DNA from: VRUE01 sp963729995
GTDB taxonomy: Bacteria; Actinomycetota; Thermoleophilia; Solirubrobacterales; 70-9
Assembly: GCA_963729995.1 (NCBI GenBank)
Contig: CAVSPF010000003.1
Span: 496,001-560,000, forward strand
Length of the DNA stretch: 64,000 nucleotides
Reading direction: 5' to 3'
Shown one piece after another: positions 50,634-59,800 of this stretch (position 1 is its first letter; every line of letters starts with the position of its first letter). Below the pieces are notes generated by a model. It worked only from the letters and a program-made list of their open reading frames with translations. It searched no databases and was not told the origin of the DNA. The position numbers were made by a program, and so were the translations under genes.

Positions 50634-51590
50634 GTGACCACCGAAGCGCTGGACAGAGCCGTTCGCACGGTGATCCGGGATTGCCTCGGCGTGCAACCCG
50701 CCGAGGAGGTGCTCATCATCTGCAACCCGGCCACCGAAGAGATCGGCTCCCTGCTGCGGATCGAGGCCCAGGCAGAGGAGGCGGAGGCGACGCTGGCGGT
50801 CATCTCCGAGCGGGACTCGCATGCGGCAGAGCCGCCCGCGACGATCGCCGCGGCGATGCTTGCGGCTGACGTCGTCGTCGCGCCCACGATTCAGTCGCTC
50901 TCCCACACCGCCGCCCGCAAGGCGGCCACCGAGGCCGGCGTGAGGGTCGCCTCGATGCCCGGCGTAAACGAGGAGATGCTGGCACGCGTGATGGGGGCCG
51001 ACATGCGGAAGCTCCGGGAGCGGGGTGAGCGCGTCAGCGACGCGCTCAGCGACGGTGCAGAGGTGCGGATCACGTGTCCGTATGGGACCGATCTCCGGCT
51101 TGGGCTCGAGGGGCGCACCGCGATCTCCGACGCCGGTGTCCTGACCGAGCGAGGCGCCTTCGGGAACCTGCCCTGCGGCGAGGGCTTCATCTCCCCGGTC
51201 GAGGGAACCGCAGAGGGCACACTCGTGGTCGACGGCTCGATTGCCGGCGTCGGGGCGGTCGAAACGCCCGTCTCGCTCACCGTCAGGGGGGGCCACCTGA
51301 TCGAGGCAACCGGCGCCGAGGGCGCCCGGCTGCTGGAGCTTCTCACCGAGCACGGCCCTGACGGCACCAACGTCGCCGAGCTGGGGATCGGCACCAACGA
51401 GGAGGCGACGCTGACGGGCAACATCCTCGAGGACGAGAAGATCCTCGGCAGCGCTCACGTGGCGTTCGGCGCCTCGGCGGCAATTGGCGGGACGATCCAG
51501 GTCCCAGTCCACCTCGACTGCGTCGTCCTCGAGCCAACCGTGGAGATCGACGGCAGGCCGATCGTTCGGGCCGGCGAGTTGATCGCCTGA
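50634..51590 (+). CDS. Aminopeptidase, M29-like family
   Basis: 318 residues from GTG 50634. The N-terminal half (VLIICNPATEEIGSLLRIEA, VVVAPTIQSLSHTAARKAA) and C-terminal half (GNLPCGEGFISPVEGTAEG, ELGIGTNEEATLTGNILEDE, GSAHVAFGASAAIGG) match the leucyl aminopeptidase/thermophilic metalloprotease family. Candidate metal ligands are Glu in GEGF, Glu in ELGIG and His in SAHVAFG. It would cleave N-terminal residues from peptides in the cytoplasm. The next gene starts two bases after its stop. Confidence 0.8.
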   Translation: MTTEALDRAVRTVIRDCLGVQPAEEVLIICNPATEEIGSLLRIEAQAEEAEATLAVISERDSHAAEPPATIAAAMLAADVVVAPTIQSLSHTAARKAATEAGVRVASMPGVNEEMLARVMGADMRKLRERGERVSDALSDGAEVRITCPYGTDLRLGLEGRTAISDAGVLTERGAFGNLPCGEGFISPVEGTAEGTLVVDGSIAGVGAVETPVSLTVRGGHLIEATGAEGARLLELLTEHGPDGTNVAELGIGTNEEATLTGNILEDEKILGSAHVAFGASAAIGGTIQVPVHLDCVVLEPTVEIDGRPIVRAGELIA

Positions 51591-51592
51591 GC

Positions 51593-52483
51593 GTGGCGCT
51601 GCCGCTCCTTGCCGTTCCGAACGTCTCCGAGGGGCGCGACTCGGCTCGGATCACCGCATTGGAGAAGGCTTTCTCGACAGCAGTCTCGCTGCTCGACCGC
51701 CACTCCGACGCCGACCACAACCGGACCGTCTTCACGCTCGCCGGCGAGCGACCGGCGCTGGGGAAGGCCCTGGCCCGGGGGGCCGAAGAGGCGATCGGGG
51801 CGATCGACATGACCACGCACGAGGGCGTGCATCCGGCAATAGGCGCGCTCGACGTCTGCCCACTCGTCTGGCTTGGGCCTGCCGACCGGGACGCGGCCAG
51901 CGCGGCGGCGATCGAGGTGGCCGGACGGATCGGCGCGCTCGGCGTTCCCGTCTTCCTCTACGGGGCCCTGGCGAGCGGACCCGAGCGTGCCGAGCGAGCC
52001 TACTTCCGCAACGGCGGGCTCGCCGAGCTTTGGTTGCGGATGGAGGCAGGGGAGCTGTCGCCCGACTACGGGCCGGACCTGCCTCACCGCACCGCCGGGG
52101 TGACCCTGGTGACCGCCCGCCCGCCGCTCGCGGCGTTCAACGTGGAGCTCGACAGCGGTGACCTCGACGCCGCGCGCAGCGTGGCGGCGGGGCTGCGCGA
52201 GTCCGGAGGTGGTTTGCCGGGAGTGCGGGCGATCGGCCTGCCACTTGCAGGCGGTCGCACCCAGGTCTCGACCAACGTCCACGATCCGCTCGCGGTGCCC
52301 TTGGGAGAGGTCGTTGAGCGTGTACGCGCGCTTGCCGCGCCACTCGGTGTCCAGCCGCTCGAGGCGGAGCTGGTGGGCCTCGTTCCGGAGGGTGCGCTCG
52401 CCGGCTACCCGGACGACGTGCCGATTCGTGGCTTCGATCCCGCCCTGCACACGATCGAGCGCCGTCTCCCGGCGGCCGCCTGA
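51593..52483 (+). CDS. Glutamate formimidoyltransferase-like protein
   Basis: 296 residues from GTG 51593. Matches the formiminotransferase domain of FTCD: AVPNVSEGRDSARITALEKA at the N-terminus, DRHSDADHNRTVFTLAG with the key His, MTTHEGVHPAIGALDVCPLV, and GLPLAGGRTQVSTNVHD. The known reaction moves a formimino group from histidine degradation to tetrahydrofolate. No cyclodeaminase part or hut gene is nearby, so the in vivo substrate is open. Confidence 0.85.
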   Translation: MALPLLAVPNVSEGRDSARITALEKAFSTAVSLLDRHSDADHNRTVFTLAGERPALGKALARGAEEAIGAIDMTTHEGVHPAIGALDVCPLVWLGPADRDAASAAAIEVAGRIGALGVPVFLYGALASGPERAERAYFRNGGLAELWLRMEAGELSPDYGPDLPHRTAGVTLVTARPPLAAFNVELDSGDLDAARSVAAGLRESGGGLPGVRAIGLPLAGGRTQVSTNVHDPLAVPLGEVVERVRALAAPLGVQPLEAELVGLVPEGALAGYPDDVPIRGFDPALHTIERRLPAAA

Positions 52484-52509
52484 ACGGCGTGAACGCTAGA
52501 TTCACGGCG

Positions 52510-52875
52510 ATGGCCCAAACGAGGAAGAAGCGCCAGCGCAAGCACCGGGGCACGCAGGGAGGTCGCGTCGATCCCAACCGCCGCCCCGGCCGTCCCCGCA
52601 GCCGGGAGGAGGCCAAGGCCCGCGCTCGAGCCAGCCGCAAGCGCCCGCCGCGCGTCGACGCCCCTCCGACCTGGCGCAGCGCGATCACACGTGGCGCGGT
52701 CGCCGCGGCCATCTTCACCGTCCTGCTTGTGGCGCTCTTCCACCAGGCGCTCGGTGCCGCGCTCGGGCTGGGCGCGTTCATGCTCGTCTTCTACATCCCA
52801 GTTGGCTATTACATCGACACGATGATGTGGCGGCGGCGCGAGCGGGCCAGGATCCGCGCAGCCGAGAGAAAGTGA
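52510..52875 (+). CDS. Small basic membrane protein
   Basis: 121 residues from ATG 52510. A very basic N-terminal 55 residues (MAQTRKKRQRKHRGTQGGRV, EEAKARARASRKRPP) is followed by two hydrophobic helices (VAAAIFTVLLVALFHQALG, and LGAFMLVFYIPVGYYI) and a basic end. Unknown family of the kind seen upstream of MBL hydrolase and hisS in related genomes, from memory. The stop overlaps the next start as GTGA. Confidence 0.7.
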   Translation: MAQTRKKRQRKHRGTQGGRVDPNRRPGRPRSREEAKARARASRKRPPRVDAPPTWRSAITRGAVAAAIFTVLLVALFHQALGAALGLGAFMLVFYIPVGYYIDTMMWRRRERARIRAAERK

Positions 52876-53516
52876 GCCTCGAGGTCCAGACACTCACGGT
52901 CGGGCCGATCGGCGAGAACTGCTTCCTGCTGCGCCGGGCCGGCGCCGACCGCGGGCTGATCGTCGATCCGGGAGAGGAGCCCGACCGGATCCTCGCCGCC
53001 GTCGAGCAGGCGGGGGTGAAGGTCGACGCGATCCTCATCACCCACTGCCACTTCGATCACATTGGCGCCGTCTCCCCGGTCGCGTCGGGCACCGGCGCCC
53101 CCGTCTACTGCCCAGAGCTGGAAACGCAGGTCCTCGCCAACGTCATGGCCTATGTCCCGATTCCGGGGATCGGGCCCTACGAGAGCTACGAGGCCGACGA
53201 GACCGTGAGGGGAGGGGAGGCGCTCGAGCTGGCCGGCCTGACGCTGGACGTGATCGCCACACCCGGCCACAGCCCGGGCCACGTCACCTATTCGGTGCGC
53301 GACGAGGAGGCGATCTTCTCCGGCGACGTCCTCTTCCAGGGGTCGGTTGGGAGGGTCGACCTGCCGGGGGGTGACGGGCCGACACTGCTGCGCTCGATCC
53401 GCACGCTGTTCGAGACCCATTCGCCCCAGACCCGTGTCCACCCCGGGCACATGGGGGTGACCACACTGGGCGCCGAGCGCGCCAGCAACCCGTTCCTAGC
53501 CGAGCTGGCGCGCTGA
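52872..53516 (+). CDS. MBL-fold metallo-hydrolase (glyoxalase II-like)
   Basis: 214 residues from GTG 52872. Metal-binding THCHFDHIG, His in TPGHSPGHVTYSV, Asp in FSGDVLF and His in VHPGHMGV form the dinuclear zinc site. The starting VGPIGENCFLLR is typical of hydroxyacylglutathione hydrolase relatives. It may hydrolyse thioesters of the host's own thiol. Common neighbour of hisS in actinobacteria. Confidence 0.88.
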   Translation: MSLEVQTLTVGPIGENCFLLRRAGADRGLIVDPGEEPDRILAAVEQAGVKVDAILITHCHFDHIGAVSPVASGTGAPVYCPELETQVLANVMAYVPIPGIGPYESYEADETVRGGEALELAGLTLDVIATPGHSPGHVTYSVRDEEAIFSGDVLFQGSVGRVDLPGGDGPTLLRSIRTLFETHSPQTRVHPGHMGVTTLGAERASNPFLAELAR

Positions 53517-53549
53517 CCGCCGCTCCGCGCAGGTAAGGTCGCAGCCACT

Positions 53550-54785
53550 GTGGCCAGCAAGTTCCAGGCACCCCGAGGCACCTTCGATGTCCTGCCGGAC
53601 GCAGCCCGCGCCAGGGCGCGGATCGAGCGCGCCGCGACGGGCATCTTCACCCGGGCGGGATATGAGTCGATCGCCACCCCCGCCTTCGAGGACACCGAGC
53701 TGTTCGAGCGCGGCGTCGGCCGCTCCACCGACATCGTGCGCAAGGAGATGTTCACCTTCGAGGACAAGGGCGGGCGAAGCATCACCCTGCGCCCCGAGGG
53801 CACGGCGCCGATCTGCCGCGCCTACCTGGAGCACGGCATGCACAAGCTCGCCCAGCCGGTGAAGCTCTCCTACGCCGGCCCGTTCTTCCGCCACGAGCGG
53901 CCGCAGGCTGGCCGCTACCGGCAGTTCCACCAGATCGGCGTGGAGGCGATCGGCACCGACTCGCCCCTCGCCGACGCGGAGGTGATCATGCTGCTCGCCG
54001 ACCTGCTCGCCGAGCTCGGCGTCCCGGGGGTCGAGCTGCGGTTGGGCAGCCTTGGATCGCCGGACTCCCGCCGGTCCTACCTGGAGGAGCTGAAGGCGTA
54101 CCTGCGCGCCAACGAGGAGCAGCTCTCAAAGGAGGTGAGTGAGCGAATCGACCTCAATCCGCTGCGCGCCTTCGACTCAGACGACGAGGGGACGCAGGCG
54201 GTGATGGCGGGCGCCCCGACGATCGTCGAGCGCCTCGAGGGAGAGGACTCCGAGCACTTCGCCGCGGTGCGCGGCCTCCTCGACGCGGCTGGGATCGCCT
54301 ACAGGATCGACCCGACCCTGGTGCGCGGCCTCGACTACTACACGCGCACGATCTTCTCCTTCGTCTGCGAGGAGCTCGGGGCGCAGTCGGAGGTTGGGGG
54401 CGGCGGCCGCTACGACGGCCTGATCGAGCAGCTCGGCGGCCCCTCCACACCGGCGGTCGGCTGGGCGGCTGGGATCGAGCGGATCATGCTGGCGCTGGGT
54501 GAGGACGAGCGGGCCGCCGGGCGCGATGCGTTCATCGCCGTTGCCGATGAGGGCCAGTCCCCGCGGGCACTGGCCCTGGCGAGCGAGTTGCGCCACGCGG
54601 GTCTCTCGGCCGAGGTCGACCTCGCTGGGCGCGGTCTCAAGGGCCAGCTCAAGCACGCCGACCGGGTGGGGGCTCGCCACGTGCTGATCCTCGAGGCCGA
54701 CGGCTCAGCCCAGCTTCGCGACATGGGAACCGGCGAGCAGCGTGGGATCGATCCGGCGAAGCTCATCGAGGAGTTGACCCGGTGA
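53550..54785 (+). CDS. hisS: Histidyl-tRNA synthetase
   Basis: 411 residues from GTG 53550. Class II motifs: PRGTFDVLPD at the start, motif 2 in GPFFRHERPQAGRYRQFHQ, histidine-specific LVRGLDYYTRTIFSFV, and motif 3 in AVGWAAGIERIMLAL. C-terminal anticodon-binding domain from about residue 325 (AFIAVADEGQSPRALALASE). The stop overlaps the aspS start as GTGA. Charges tRNA-His in the cytoplasm. Confidence 0.97.
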   Translation: MASKFQAPRGTFDVLPDAARARARIERAATGIFTRAGYESIATPAFEDTELFERGVGRSTDIVRKEMFTFEDKGGRSITLRPEGTAPICRAYLEHGMHKLAQPVKLSYAGPFFRHERPQAGRYRQFHQIGVEAIGTDSPLADAEVIMLLADLLAELGVPGVELRLGSLGSPDSRRSYLEELKAYLRANEEQLSKEVSERIDLNPLRAFDSDDEGTQAVMAGAPTIVERLEGEDSEHFAAVRGLLDAAGIAYRIDPTLVRGLDYYTRTIFSFVCEELGAQSEVGGGGRYDGLIEQLGGPSTPAVGWAAGIERIMLALGEDERAAGRDAFIAVADEGQSPRALALASELRHAGLSAEVDLAGRGLKGQLKHADRVGARHVLILEADGSAQLRDMGTGEQRGIDPAKLIEELTR

Positions 54786-56587
54786 TGAGCGATGGGAGCT
54801 TCCCGCCGCTGCGGCCCAACCACTACCGCGACACCTGGTGCGGGCAGGTGCTCGGCGATCGCGTCGACTCGGAGGTGCGGGTGGCTGGCTGGGTGCACCG
54901 CCGCCGCGACCACGGCGGCCTCATCTTCATCGACCTGCGCGACCGCACCGGCATCGTCCAGCTCGTCTTCCACCCGGATAGCTCGAGCGGGTCATTCGAC
55001 CTCGCCCACGGGCTGCGGGCCGAGGATGTGGTGACGGCGGTTGGGACCGTTGTCCGCCGCAGCGAGGACACGGTCAACCCGGAGCTTCCGACCGGGGAGG
55101 TGGAGCTGCGGGTGAGTGGCGCCGAGCTGATCGCGGACGCCGAAACCCCCCCCTTCCAGATCGAGGGCTTCTCCGGCGAGGTCGGCGAGGACGCGCGCCT
55201 CCGCCACCGTTACCTCGACCTCCGTCGCGAGCAGATGCGCGGCGCGCTGGAGCTCCGCCACCGGGTGTCCGCCGCGATGCGCGAGTTCCTCGACCGGGAG
55301 GGCTTCCTCGACATCGAAACCCCCGTGCTGACTCGCTCCACCCCCGAGGGCGCTCGCGATTTTCTCGTCCCCAGCCGTCTCCAGCGAGGCTCCTTCTACG
55401 CACTGCCGCAGTCGCCCCAGCTCTTCAAGCAGCTGCTGATGATCGCCGGCTTCGAGCGCTACTACCAGATCGCCCGTTGTTTCCGCGATGAGGACCTGCG
55501 TGCCGACCGCCAGCCCGACTTCACCCAGCTCGACATCGAGATGTCCTTCGTTGACGTCGATGACGTGATCGACGTCAACGAGCGCCTGCTCGCCCATGTC
55601 TTCGACCGGACGGGCGGCCCGGCTATCGAGTTGCCGATCGAGCGGCTTCCCTACGGCGAGGCGATGGACCGCTTCGGCACCGACCGCCCGGACCTGCGCT
55701 TCGGGTTGGAGCTGGTCGACCTCGCCGACGCTCTCGCCGGCACCGGGTTCAAGGTCTTCCGGTCGGTGATCGACTCCGGCGGTGCGGTGCGGGGACTGAA
55801 CGCCGGCCGCCGCGAGCTGCCTCGCTCGGAGCTCGACGGCCTCATCACTCGCGCCCAGGAGCTCGGAGCGAAGGGCCTCGTCTGGGCGTTCCGCGAGGGC
55901 GACGGCTGGCGCTCACCGACCGCCAAGTTCCTCTCGCCGGAGGAGTTGCGCGACCTCAACGAGCGCCTCGGCGCGGAGGAGGGCGACCTGCTGCTGCTCG
56001 TCGCCGACGAGCGCGGTGTCACCGATGCTGTCCTGGGGCAGCTGCGCGTCGAGCTGGCCGGGCGCTTTGGCCTGGTTCCCGCCGGGGAGGACCGGTTGGT
56101 CTGGATCGTTGACTGGCCGCTGATGGAGTGGAACGCGGGGGAGCGCCGCTGGGACTCGCTGCACCATCCCTTCACCGCGCCGGCCGGGGAGTTCGACCCG
56201 GGCGACCCCGGCGCGGCGCGGGCGCTTGCCTACGACCTCGTCTGGAACGGGCAGGAGATGGGCGGCGGCTCGATCCGCATCAGCCGTGCCGATGTCCAAG
56301 AGAAGGTCTTCGCGGCGCTGGGGATTGATGCGGAGGAGGCCGAGGCGCGCTTCGGCTTCCTGCTCGAGGCGCTGCGCTACGGCGCTCCGCCCCACGGCGG
56401 CATTGCGTACGGGCTCGACCGCGTCGTGCAGCGGCTCGTCGGGGCAGAGTCGATCCGGGACGTGATCGCCTTCCCGAAGACCGCCTCCGGCGCCGACCTG
56501 CTGACGGGGGCGCCGGCCCCTGTCGAGGATCTGCAGCTGAAGGAGCTGGGGATCTCCCTCCACCGGGGTGGCCTCGCCGGCCACTGA
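54782..56587 (+). CDS. aspS: Aspartyl-tRNA synthetase
   Basis: 601 residues. N-terminal OB-fold anticodon-binding part (VAGWVHRRRDHGGLIFIDLR), class II motif 2 in RCFRDEDLRADRQPDFTQLD, the bacterial GAD insertion (about residues 290-420), and motif 3 in GIAYGLDRVVQRLVG. GTG 54782 overlaps hisS; an ATG at 54785 is equally possible. Whether it is discriminating or also charges tRNA-Asn is not decided here, and no gatCAB gene is in the window. Confidence 0.97.
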   Translation: MMSDGSFPPLRPNHYRDTWCGQVLGDRVDSEVRVAGWVHRRRDHGGLIFIDLRDRTGIVQLVFHPDSSSGSFDLAHGLRAEDVVTAVGTVVRRSEDTVNPELPTGEVELRVSGAELIADAETPPFQIEGFSGEVGEDARLRHRYLDLRREQMRGALELRHRVSAAMREFLDREGFLDIETPVLTRSTPEGARDFLVPSRLQRGSFYALPQSPQLFKQLLMIAGFERYYQIARCFRDEDLRADRQPDFTQLDIEMSFVDVDDVIDVNERLLAHVFDRTGGPAIELPIERLPYGEAMDRFGTDRPDLRFGLELVDLADALAGTGFKVFRSVIDSGGAVRGLNAGRRELPRSELDGLITRAQELGAKGLVWAFREGDGWRSPTAKFLSPEELRDLNERLGAEEGDLLLLVADERGVTDAVLGQLRVELAGRFGLVPAGEDRLVWIVDWPLMEWNAGERRWDSLHHPFTAPAGEFDPGDPGAARALAYDLVWNGQEMGGGSIRISRADVQEKVFAALGIDAEEAEARFGFLLEALRYGAPPHGGIAYGLDRVVQRLVGAESIRDVIAFPKTASGADLLTGAPAPVEDLQLKELGISLHRGGLAGH

Positions 56588-56651
56588 CCGACCTCGCGCC
56601 GGGCGCCGCTCACCGCACCGGCGCGCCCGGCGCGGTATCTATGTGCCACAC

Positions 56652-56939
56652 ATGAGCCTCTTCGATCGCCTGCGACGGGCCTTTCAGGAGCGCCCACCCG
56701 GGCCCGGTGCAACCCCGATCCACGTCGGTGACCCAGGCTTCGACAGCTGGGAGGTCGTGCGTGACTTCGCAGACGTGAGGACGGCCCGAACCTGGTACCA
56801 GGCGCTGAACGAGGCCGGTATCGAAGCGGCTCTCACGGCGGACTGGCCGATCGATCGCTTCGGGCATGGGGACATCGCCCTGCGGGTGCGGCCGGAGGAC
56901 TGGAGCGAGGCCGAGCTCCTGCTGTCCAACCTCGATTGA
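56652..56939 (+). CDS. Small DUF2007-like protein
   Basis: 95 residues from ATG 56652. An N-terminal basic helix (MSLFDRLRRAFQERPPG), then a ferredoxin-like alpha/beta segment SWEVVRDFADVRTARTWYQA, EAGIEAALTADWP and ALRVRPEDWSEAELLL, like the DUF2007 putative signal-transducing domain. The role is unknown; it follows aspS after 64 bases. Confidence 0.6.
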   Translation: MSLFDRLRRAFQERPPGPGATPIHVGDPGFDSWEVVRDFADVRTARTWYQALNEAGIEAALTADWPIDRFGHGDIALRVRPEDWSEAELLLSNLD

Positions 56940-57257
56940 CGAGACCCAAGCTGGCCGCTCCCTCTGACCGCATTGGGTCCGGTCGCGGGGCGATCTTGCT
57001 CACCTCTGCATCCGCTCGGTGCTACCGTTGCACCGAGGCTCGAACCCGTTCGTGAGCCGTCTCACCGTTTGACCCAACATAAACGGCTAGGGGGCCGATC
57101 TCTCTCGGTCTCGCGGGATCGCGAGGAGGCGCCCACCCTTCTTTTCAAGGGATCAAAGCCAGGGGCGGTAACGGCGGGTTGGAGCCTCTTTTTCGAACCT
57201 GAGACTCGATCGAGCGGGGCCTCGCCAGCCGCGCATGCGCCCCTCGACGGGTGGTGA
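56940..57257. other. Intergenic, no supported gene
   Basis: 318 bases between two convergent genes. An open frame of 94 codons exists, but it lacks a ribosome site and any recognisable protein pattern. No clear terminator was found. Confidence 0.5.
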
Positions 57258-57800
57258 CTACGCGGGTTGCGGGGAGCCGCTGTCCTGCGGGGCGCCCGCG
57301 CCGTAGTCCTCGCCGGAGCCGATGGGGCGCTCCTCCTCGACGTTCCACTCCTGGCTGAAGCCGTAGAAGGCCGCGGCGATCAGAAGGATCTGGAGCAGGA
57401 TGAGGATCACCACGAGCAAGCCGATCAGCGTCACCGGGATAAGCGCTTCCTCAAACCCGGTCTTGTCACGCGCGAACCAGCTGTTGGTACCGGCGGCGCA
57501 GAAGATCGCCAGGATCATCGAGAGCGAGGCTGCGACCGGCAGAACGCCGCGGCTCCAGCGGAAGACGCGGTAGGCGAAGAGCGCGTAGAGGGCGGCGTAG
57601 ACGAGGCAGGCGATCCCCATCGTCGACCCGCCGCTGAGCAGCGAGAAGCCAGTGATCGTCACCAGTGCGGCGATCACCCCCGTCGACAGCATCAAGAGGA
57701 TGATCACGAACTTGGTGGCCATCGCCTCGGGCTTCTCCCGGTTGGGATGCCAGAGTTCGTAGCCCGGCCTCACCTCTCCCACGCTCACAGGATCGATCAT
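57258..57800 (-). CDS. Membrane protein of unknown function
   Basis: 180 residues with four to five hydrophobic helices (KFVIILLMLSTGVIAALVTI, MGIACLVYAALYALFAYRVF, LIPVTLIGLLVVILILLQIL). An acidic Gly/Ser-rich tail ends it. No family recognised. Divergently placed from the tRNA genes. Confidence 0.65.
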   Translation of the reverse strand: MIDPVSVGEVRPGYELWHPNREKPEAMATKFVIILLMLSTGVIAALVTITGFSLLSGGSTMGIACLVYAALYALFAYRVFRWSRGVLPVAASLSMILAIFCAAGTNSWFARDKTGFEEALIPVTLIGLLVVILILLQILLIAAAFYGFSQEWNVEEERPIGSGEDYGAGAPQDSGSPQPA

Positions 57801-57857
57801 AGAATCTGTGGGCGACGACGCGGCGTTGGCCGCGTGTTAAGTCCAGTGGCCGATCGC

Positions 57858-57940
57858 GCGGGCGTGGTGAAATGGCAAACACGCCGGCTTTAGGTGCCGG
57901 TGCTCGAGAGAGCTTGGGGGTTCGAGTCCCTCCGCCCGCA
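57858..57940 (+). tRNA. tRNA-Leu (TAG anticodon)
   Basis: 83 bases with a long variable arm (TGCTCGAGAGAGCTT). Acceptor GCGGGCG/CGCCCGC, anticodon stem CCGGC/GCCGG with loop TTTAGGT, anticodon TAG. No CCA encoded. Not duplicated, unlike its neighbour. Confidence 0.93.
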
Positions 57941-57986
57941 TTATGCTCGCGTCGTCGGCCCGCGGTCGTAAACTTCGATCCCGCCC

Positions 57987-58060
57987 GGGGCAGTGGCCCA
58001 ACTGGCTAAGGCACCGGTCTCCAAAACCGGCGATTCCAGGTTCGAGTCCTGGCTGCCCCG
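57987..58060 (+). tRNA. tRNA-Trp (CCA anticodon)
   Basis: 74 bases. Acceptor GGGGCAG/CTGCCCC, anticodon stem CCGGT/ACCGG, loop CTCCAAA with anticodon CCA. T stem CCAGG/CCTGG. From the anticodon loop onward it is duplicated at 59801-59846. Confidence 0.94.
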
Positions 58061-58065
58061 CTCTC
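58020..58065. repeat. attL-like 46-bp repeat in tRNA-Trp
   Basis: From loop base T33 of tRNA-Trp to its 3' end plus CTCTC. Perfect match to 59801-59846. A 7-bp hairpin (GAAGCCA/TGGCTTC, 58078-58097) lies just inside. Confidence 0.92.
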
Positions 58066-58139
58066 AATTCCTTTTCTGAAGCCAGAAATTTGGCTTCTCT
58101 AGGGGAATGCCGGGCTGGCAAGCTAAACGGCAAGGTGCG

Positions 58140-58360
58140 ATGGGCGATCTCAACGAGATAGAGCTTGTGCTCGAGCTGCAGAAAGATGGGGGCTACCACA
58201 TCTACGCCCCGATCTCCCGGGCTTGCATACCCAGGGCAGCGACTTCAACGACGCGATGGCCAACGCCAGCGAGGCGATAGGCCTTTACGTCGAGGGACTC
58301 CGGGAAAATGGGAGGTCGATCGACATGGGCGTCGTTCGTCGCAGGGTTTCGCTGCCGGCA
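58140..58360 (+). pseudogene. HicB-like antitoxin region with one-base frameshift
   Basis: From ATG 58140 the frame gives IELVLELQKDGGYHIYAP, then after one missing base near 58207-58211 (a CCCC run) a second frame gives DLPGLHTQGSDFNDAMANAS and EAIGLYVEGLREN. Together this is a standard HicB fold, which neutralises HicA toxins; no HicA is present. The second frame stays open to the end of the DUF2188 gene at 58669. Whether the missing base is real or an assembly error cannot be told. Confidence 0.65.
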
Positions 58361-58438
58361 TGGGACCCCCGGGCGGTGACGGATCCGCCGACGGCTAACG
58401 TAGGGTCAGCGCTAGAAGACGGTCATAAGGAGATCCGG

Positions 58439-58669
58439 ATGAAAAATACGCGCTACGTGAAGAAGGCAACCAGCGGAAGAGGCTGGGATGTGGTCAGAGA
58501 GGGCCATCGGCGTGCGACCGCGCACGGCGCCACGAAGGCTGACGCCGTCAAAACCGCACGAGAGCTGATCCGCCAGGAAGGCGGAGGCGAGATACGGATC
58601 CTGAATCGCACCGGCAAGGTCGTCGACGCGAGCAAGGTTTCGCGGCCAAGAAAGCGGGCCGCGGCGTAG
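58439..58669 (+). CDS. DUF2188 family small protein
   Basis: 76 residues from ATG 58439 with AAGGAG about seven bases upstream. Pattern SGRGWDVVREGHRRATAHGA then KADAVKTARELIRQEGGGEI and RILNRTGKVVD fits DUF2188. These small proteins have no proven function. The open frame upstream joins it to the HicB-like region, so a HicB-DUF2188 fusion is possible if the frameshift is an error. Ends two bases from the convergent DUF4917 stop. Confidence 0.75.
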   Translation: MKNTRYVKKATSGRGWDVVREGHRRATAHGATKADAVKTARELIRQEGGGEIRILNRTGKVVDASKVSRPRKRAAA

Positions 58670-58671
58670 CC

Positions 58672-59676
58672 CTAAGGATTCCCCGCAACCGCCAGGGCGG
58701 GATTGCCTAGCGGGTGCGAAGTCGCATCGAAGAAGAGCAGAGAATTCGCCTCAAGGCGCCCCGAGATGTCGACTTGCTTCGCCAGGAGCTCTTTCTTGGA
58801 CGCAGGAAGCATCGAGATCGCAACTGGTCGGTCGGGATTCTCGCTCAAAGCCTCGGCTAGATGAGAGTCGTGCTCGCTCAGACTGCTACCGAACACGACA
58901 AGGGGGAGGGCCCGTCCTCTCAGTCGCTCGAGAGCATGTGAGAGGTAGACATTGTCCTCGATGGCGGCGAGCTTGTCGGCGGCAGAGCCCTCGGTGACGA
59001 GTAGCGGCCGCGCCTCAGGATCGCCCGTGATCGGCTTTCCAAATTGGTCGAGGATGGTGTCGAGGTCGGTTTGTCTCAACTTCCAGGTGGCGCCTGAACT
59101 GCCCACGACGAGATGAAGTGCCCCGTGGAGGAAGTAGACCGGAATCCGGTTGGAAGGGACCGTGGCCCTGGTGGGGTCGAACTCACACCGGCCCCGATAG
59201 CGGAAGTGATCCATAAACGGCTCGAAGCCCGCCGCCGCCATCGCCCAGTAGGCGAGCAGGTCGTAGCTCGTCGTGAAGACCCACTCGAACTGCTTCATCG
59301 TGTCGCTGATGGTTTCGCGGGTTGCGCAGGGGACGCGATTGAGCTTGAGATGGACCTCTCGCACCGCGTGGACAAGTGCCAGCTGGATGTTGCGATATCG
59401 CTCAAGCAAGGGCTTTGTGTCGAGGCCGACCGCGTCGTTGACCCTGATTGCAGTTAGAAGGTCGGCGAGCACCCGCTCGAAGTTCTGGGTCGAAGAAAAC
59501 AGCTTTCGATCCCGTGCCGAGAGATCGCCGAACTTCGCACGGTCGTACAGCTTTCGATACCCAAACGGCTCCCATATGTTGATGCTCATCCCGTTGCCGA
59601 GCAGCAGGGTGTCCCACTTGTGCGAAGTGGCGATGTCTCTCCAGTCGAAGAGCGTCCCGTCGGGCTCCCCTGCCAT
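58672..59676 (-). CDS. DUF4917 protein (SIR2-like fold proposed)
   Basis: 334 residues. Starts with a nucleotide-binding-like loop LLLGNGMSINIWEPFGYRKL, then FERVLADLLTAIRVNDAVGL, a conserved VFTTSYDLLAYWAMAAAG, the His of PVYFLHGALHLV, LVTEGSAADKLAAIEDNVYL and VVFGSSLSEHDSHLAEALSE. The order Gly-rich loop, TxSYD, HG, and FGxSLSxxD is that of SIR2-like proteins used as NADases in several defence systems; it is assigned to DUF4917 from memory. Enzyme activity is not shown. It is the only long intact gene of the cassette. Confidence 0.8.
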   Translation of the reverse strand: MAGEPDGTLFDWRDIATSHKWDTLLLGNGMSINIWEPFGYRKLYDRAKFGDLSARDRKLFSSTQNFERVLADLLTAIRVNDAVGLDTKPLLERYRNIQLALVHAVREVHLKLNRVPCATRETISDTMKQFEWVFTTSYDLLAYWAMAAAGFEPFMDHFRYRGRCEFDPTRATVPSNRIPVYFLHGALHLVVGSSGATWKLRQTDLDTILDQFGKPITGDPEARPLLVTEGSAADKLAAIEDNVYLSHALERLRGRALPLVVFGSSLSEHDSHLAEALSENPDRPVAISMLPASKKELLAKQVDISGRLEANSLLFFDATSHPLGNPALAVAGNP

Positions 59677-59800
59677 GGAGAGTATTTAGCAGTCCCAACG
59701 GCGTCTGGTTCGACCCCACGGAGCCGTTTGCGCTGATGCCAAGTCAAGGTGGCTGGTTCGTCGGCGAGCAGCAGTCCATTTTCCGGCGCGCTGATCGAGA

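Noticed and set aside
56973..57257. 94-codon open frame after the DUF2007-like gene
   Set aside because: No ribosome site and no protein-like pattern; kept as intergenic.
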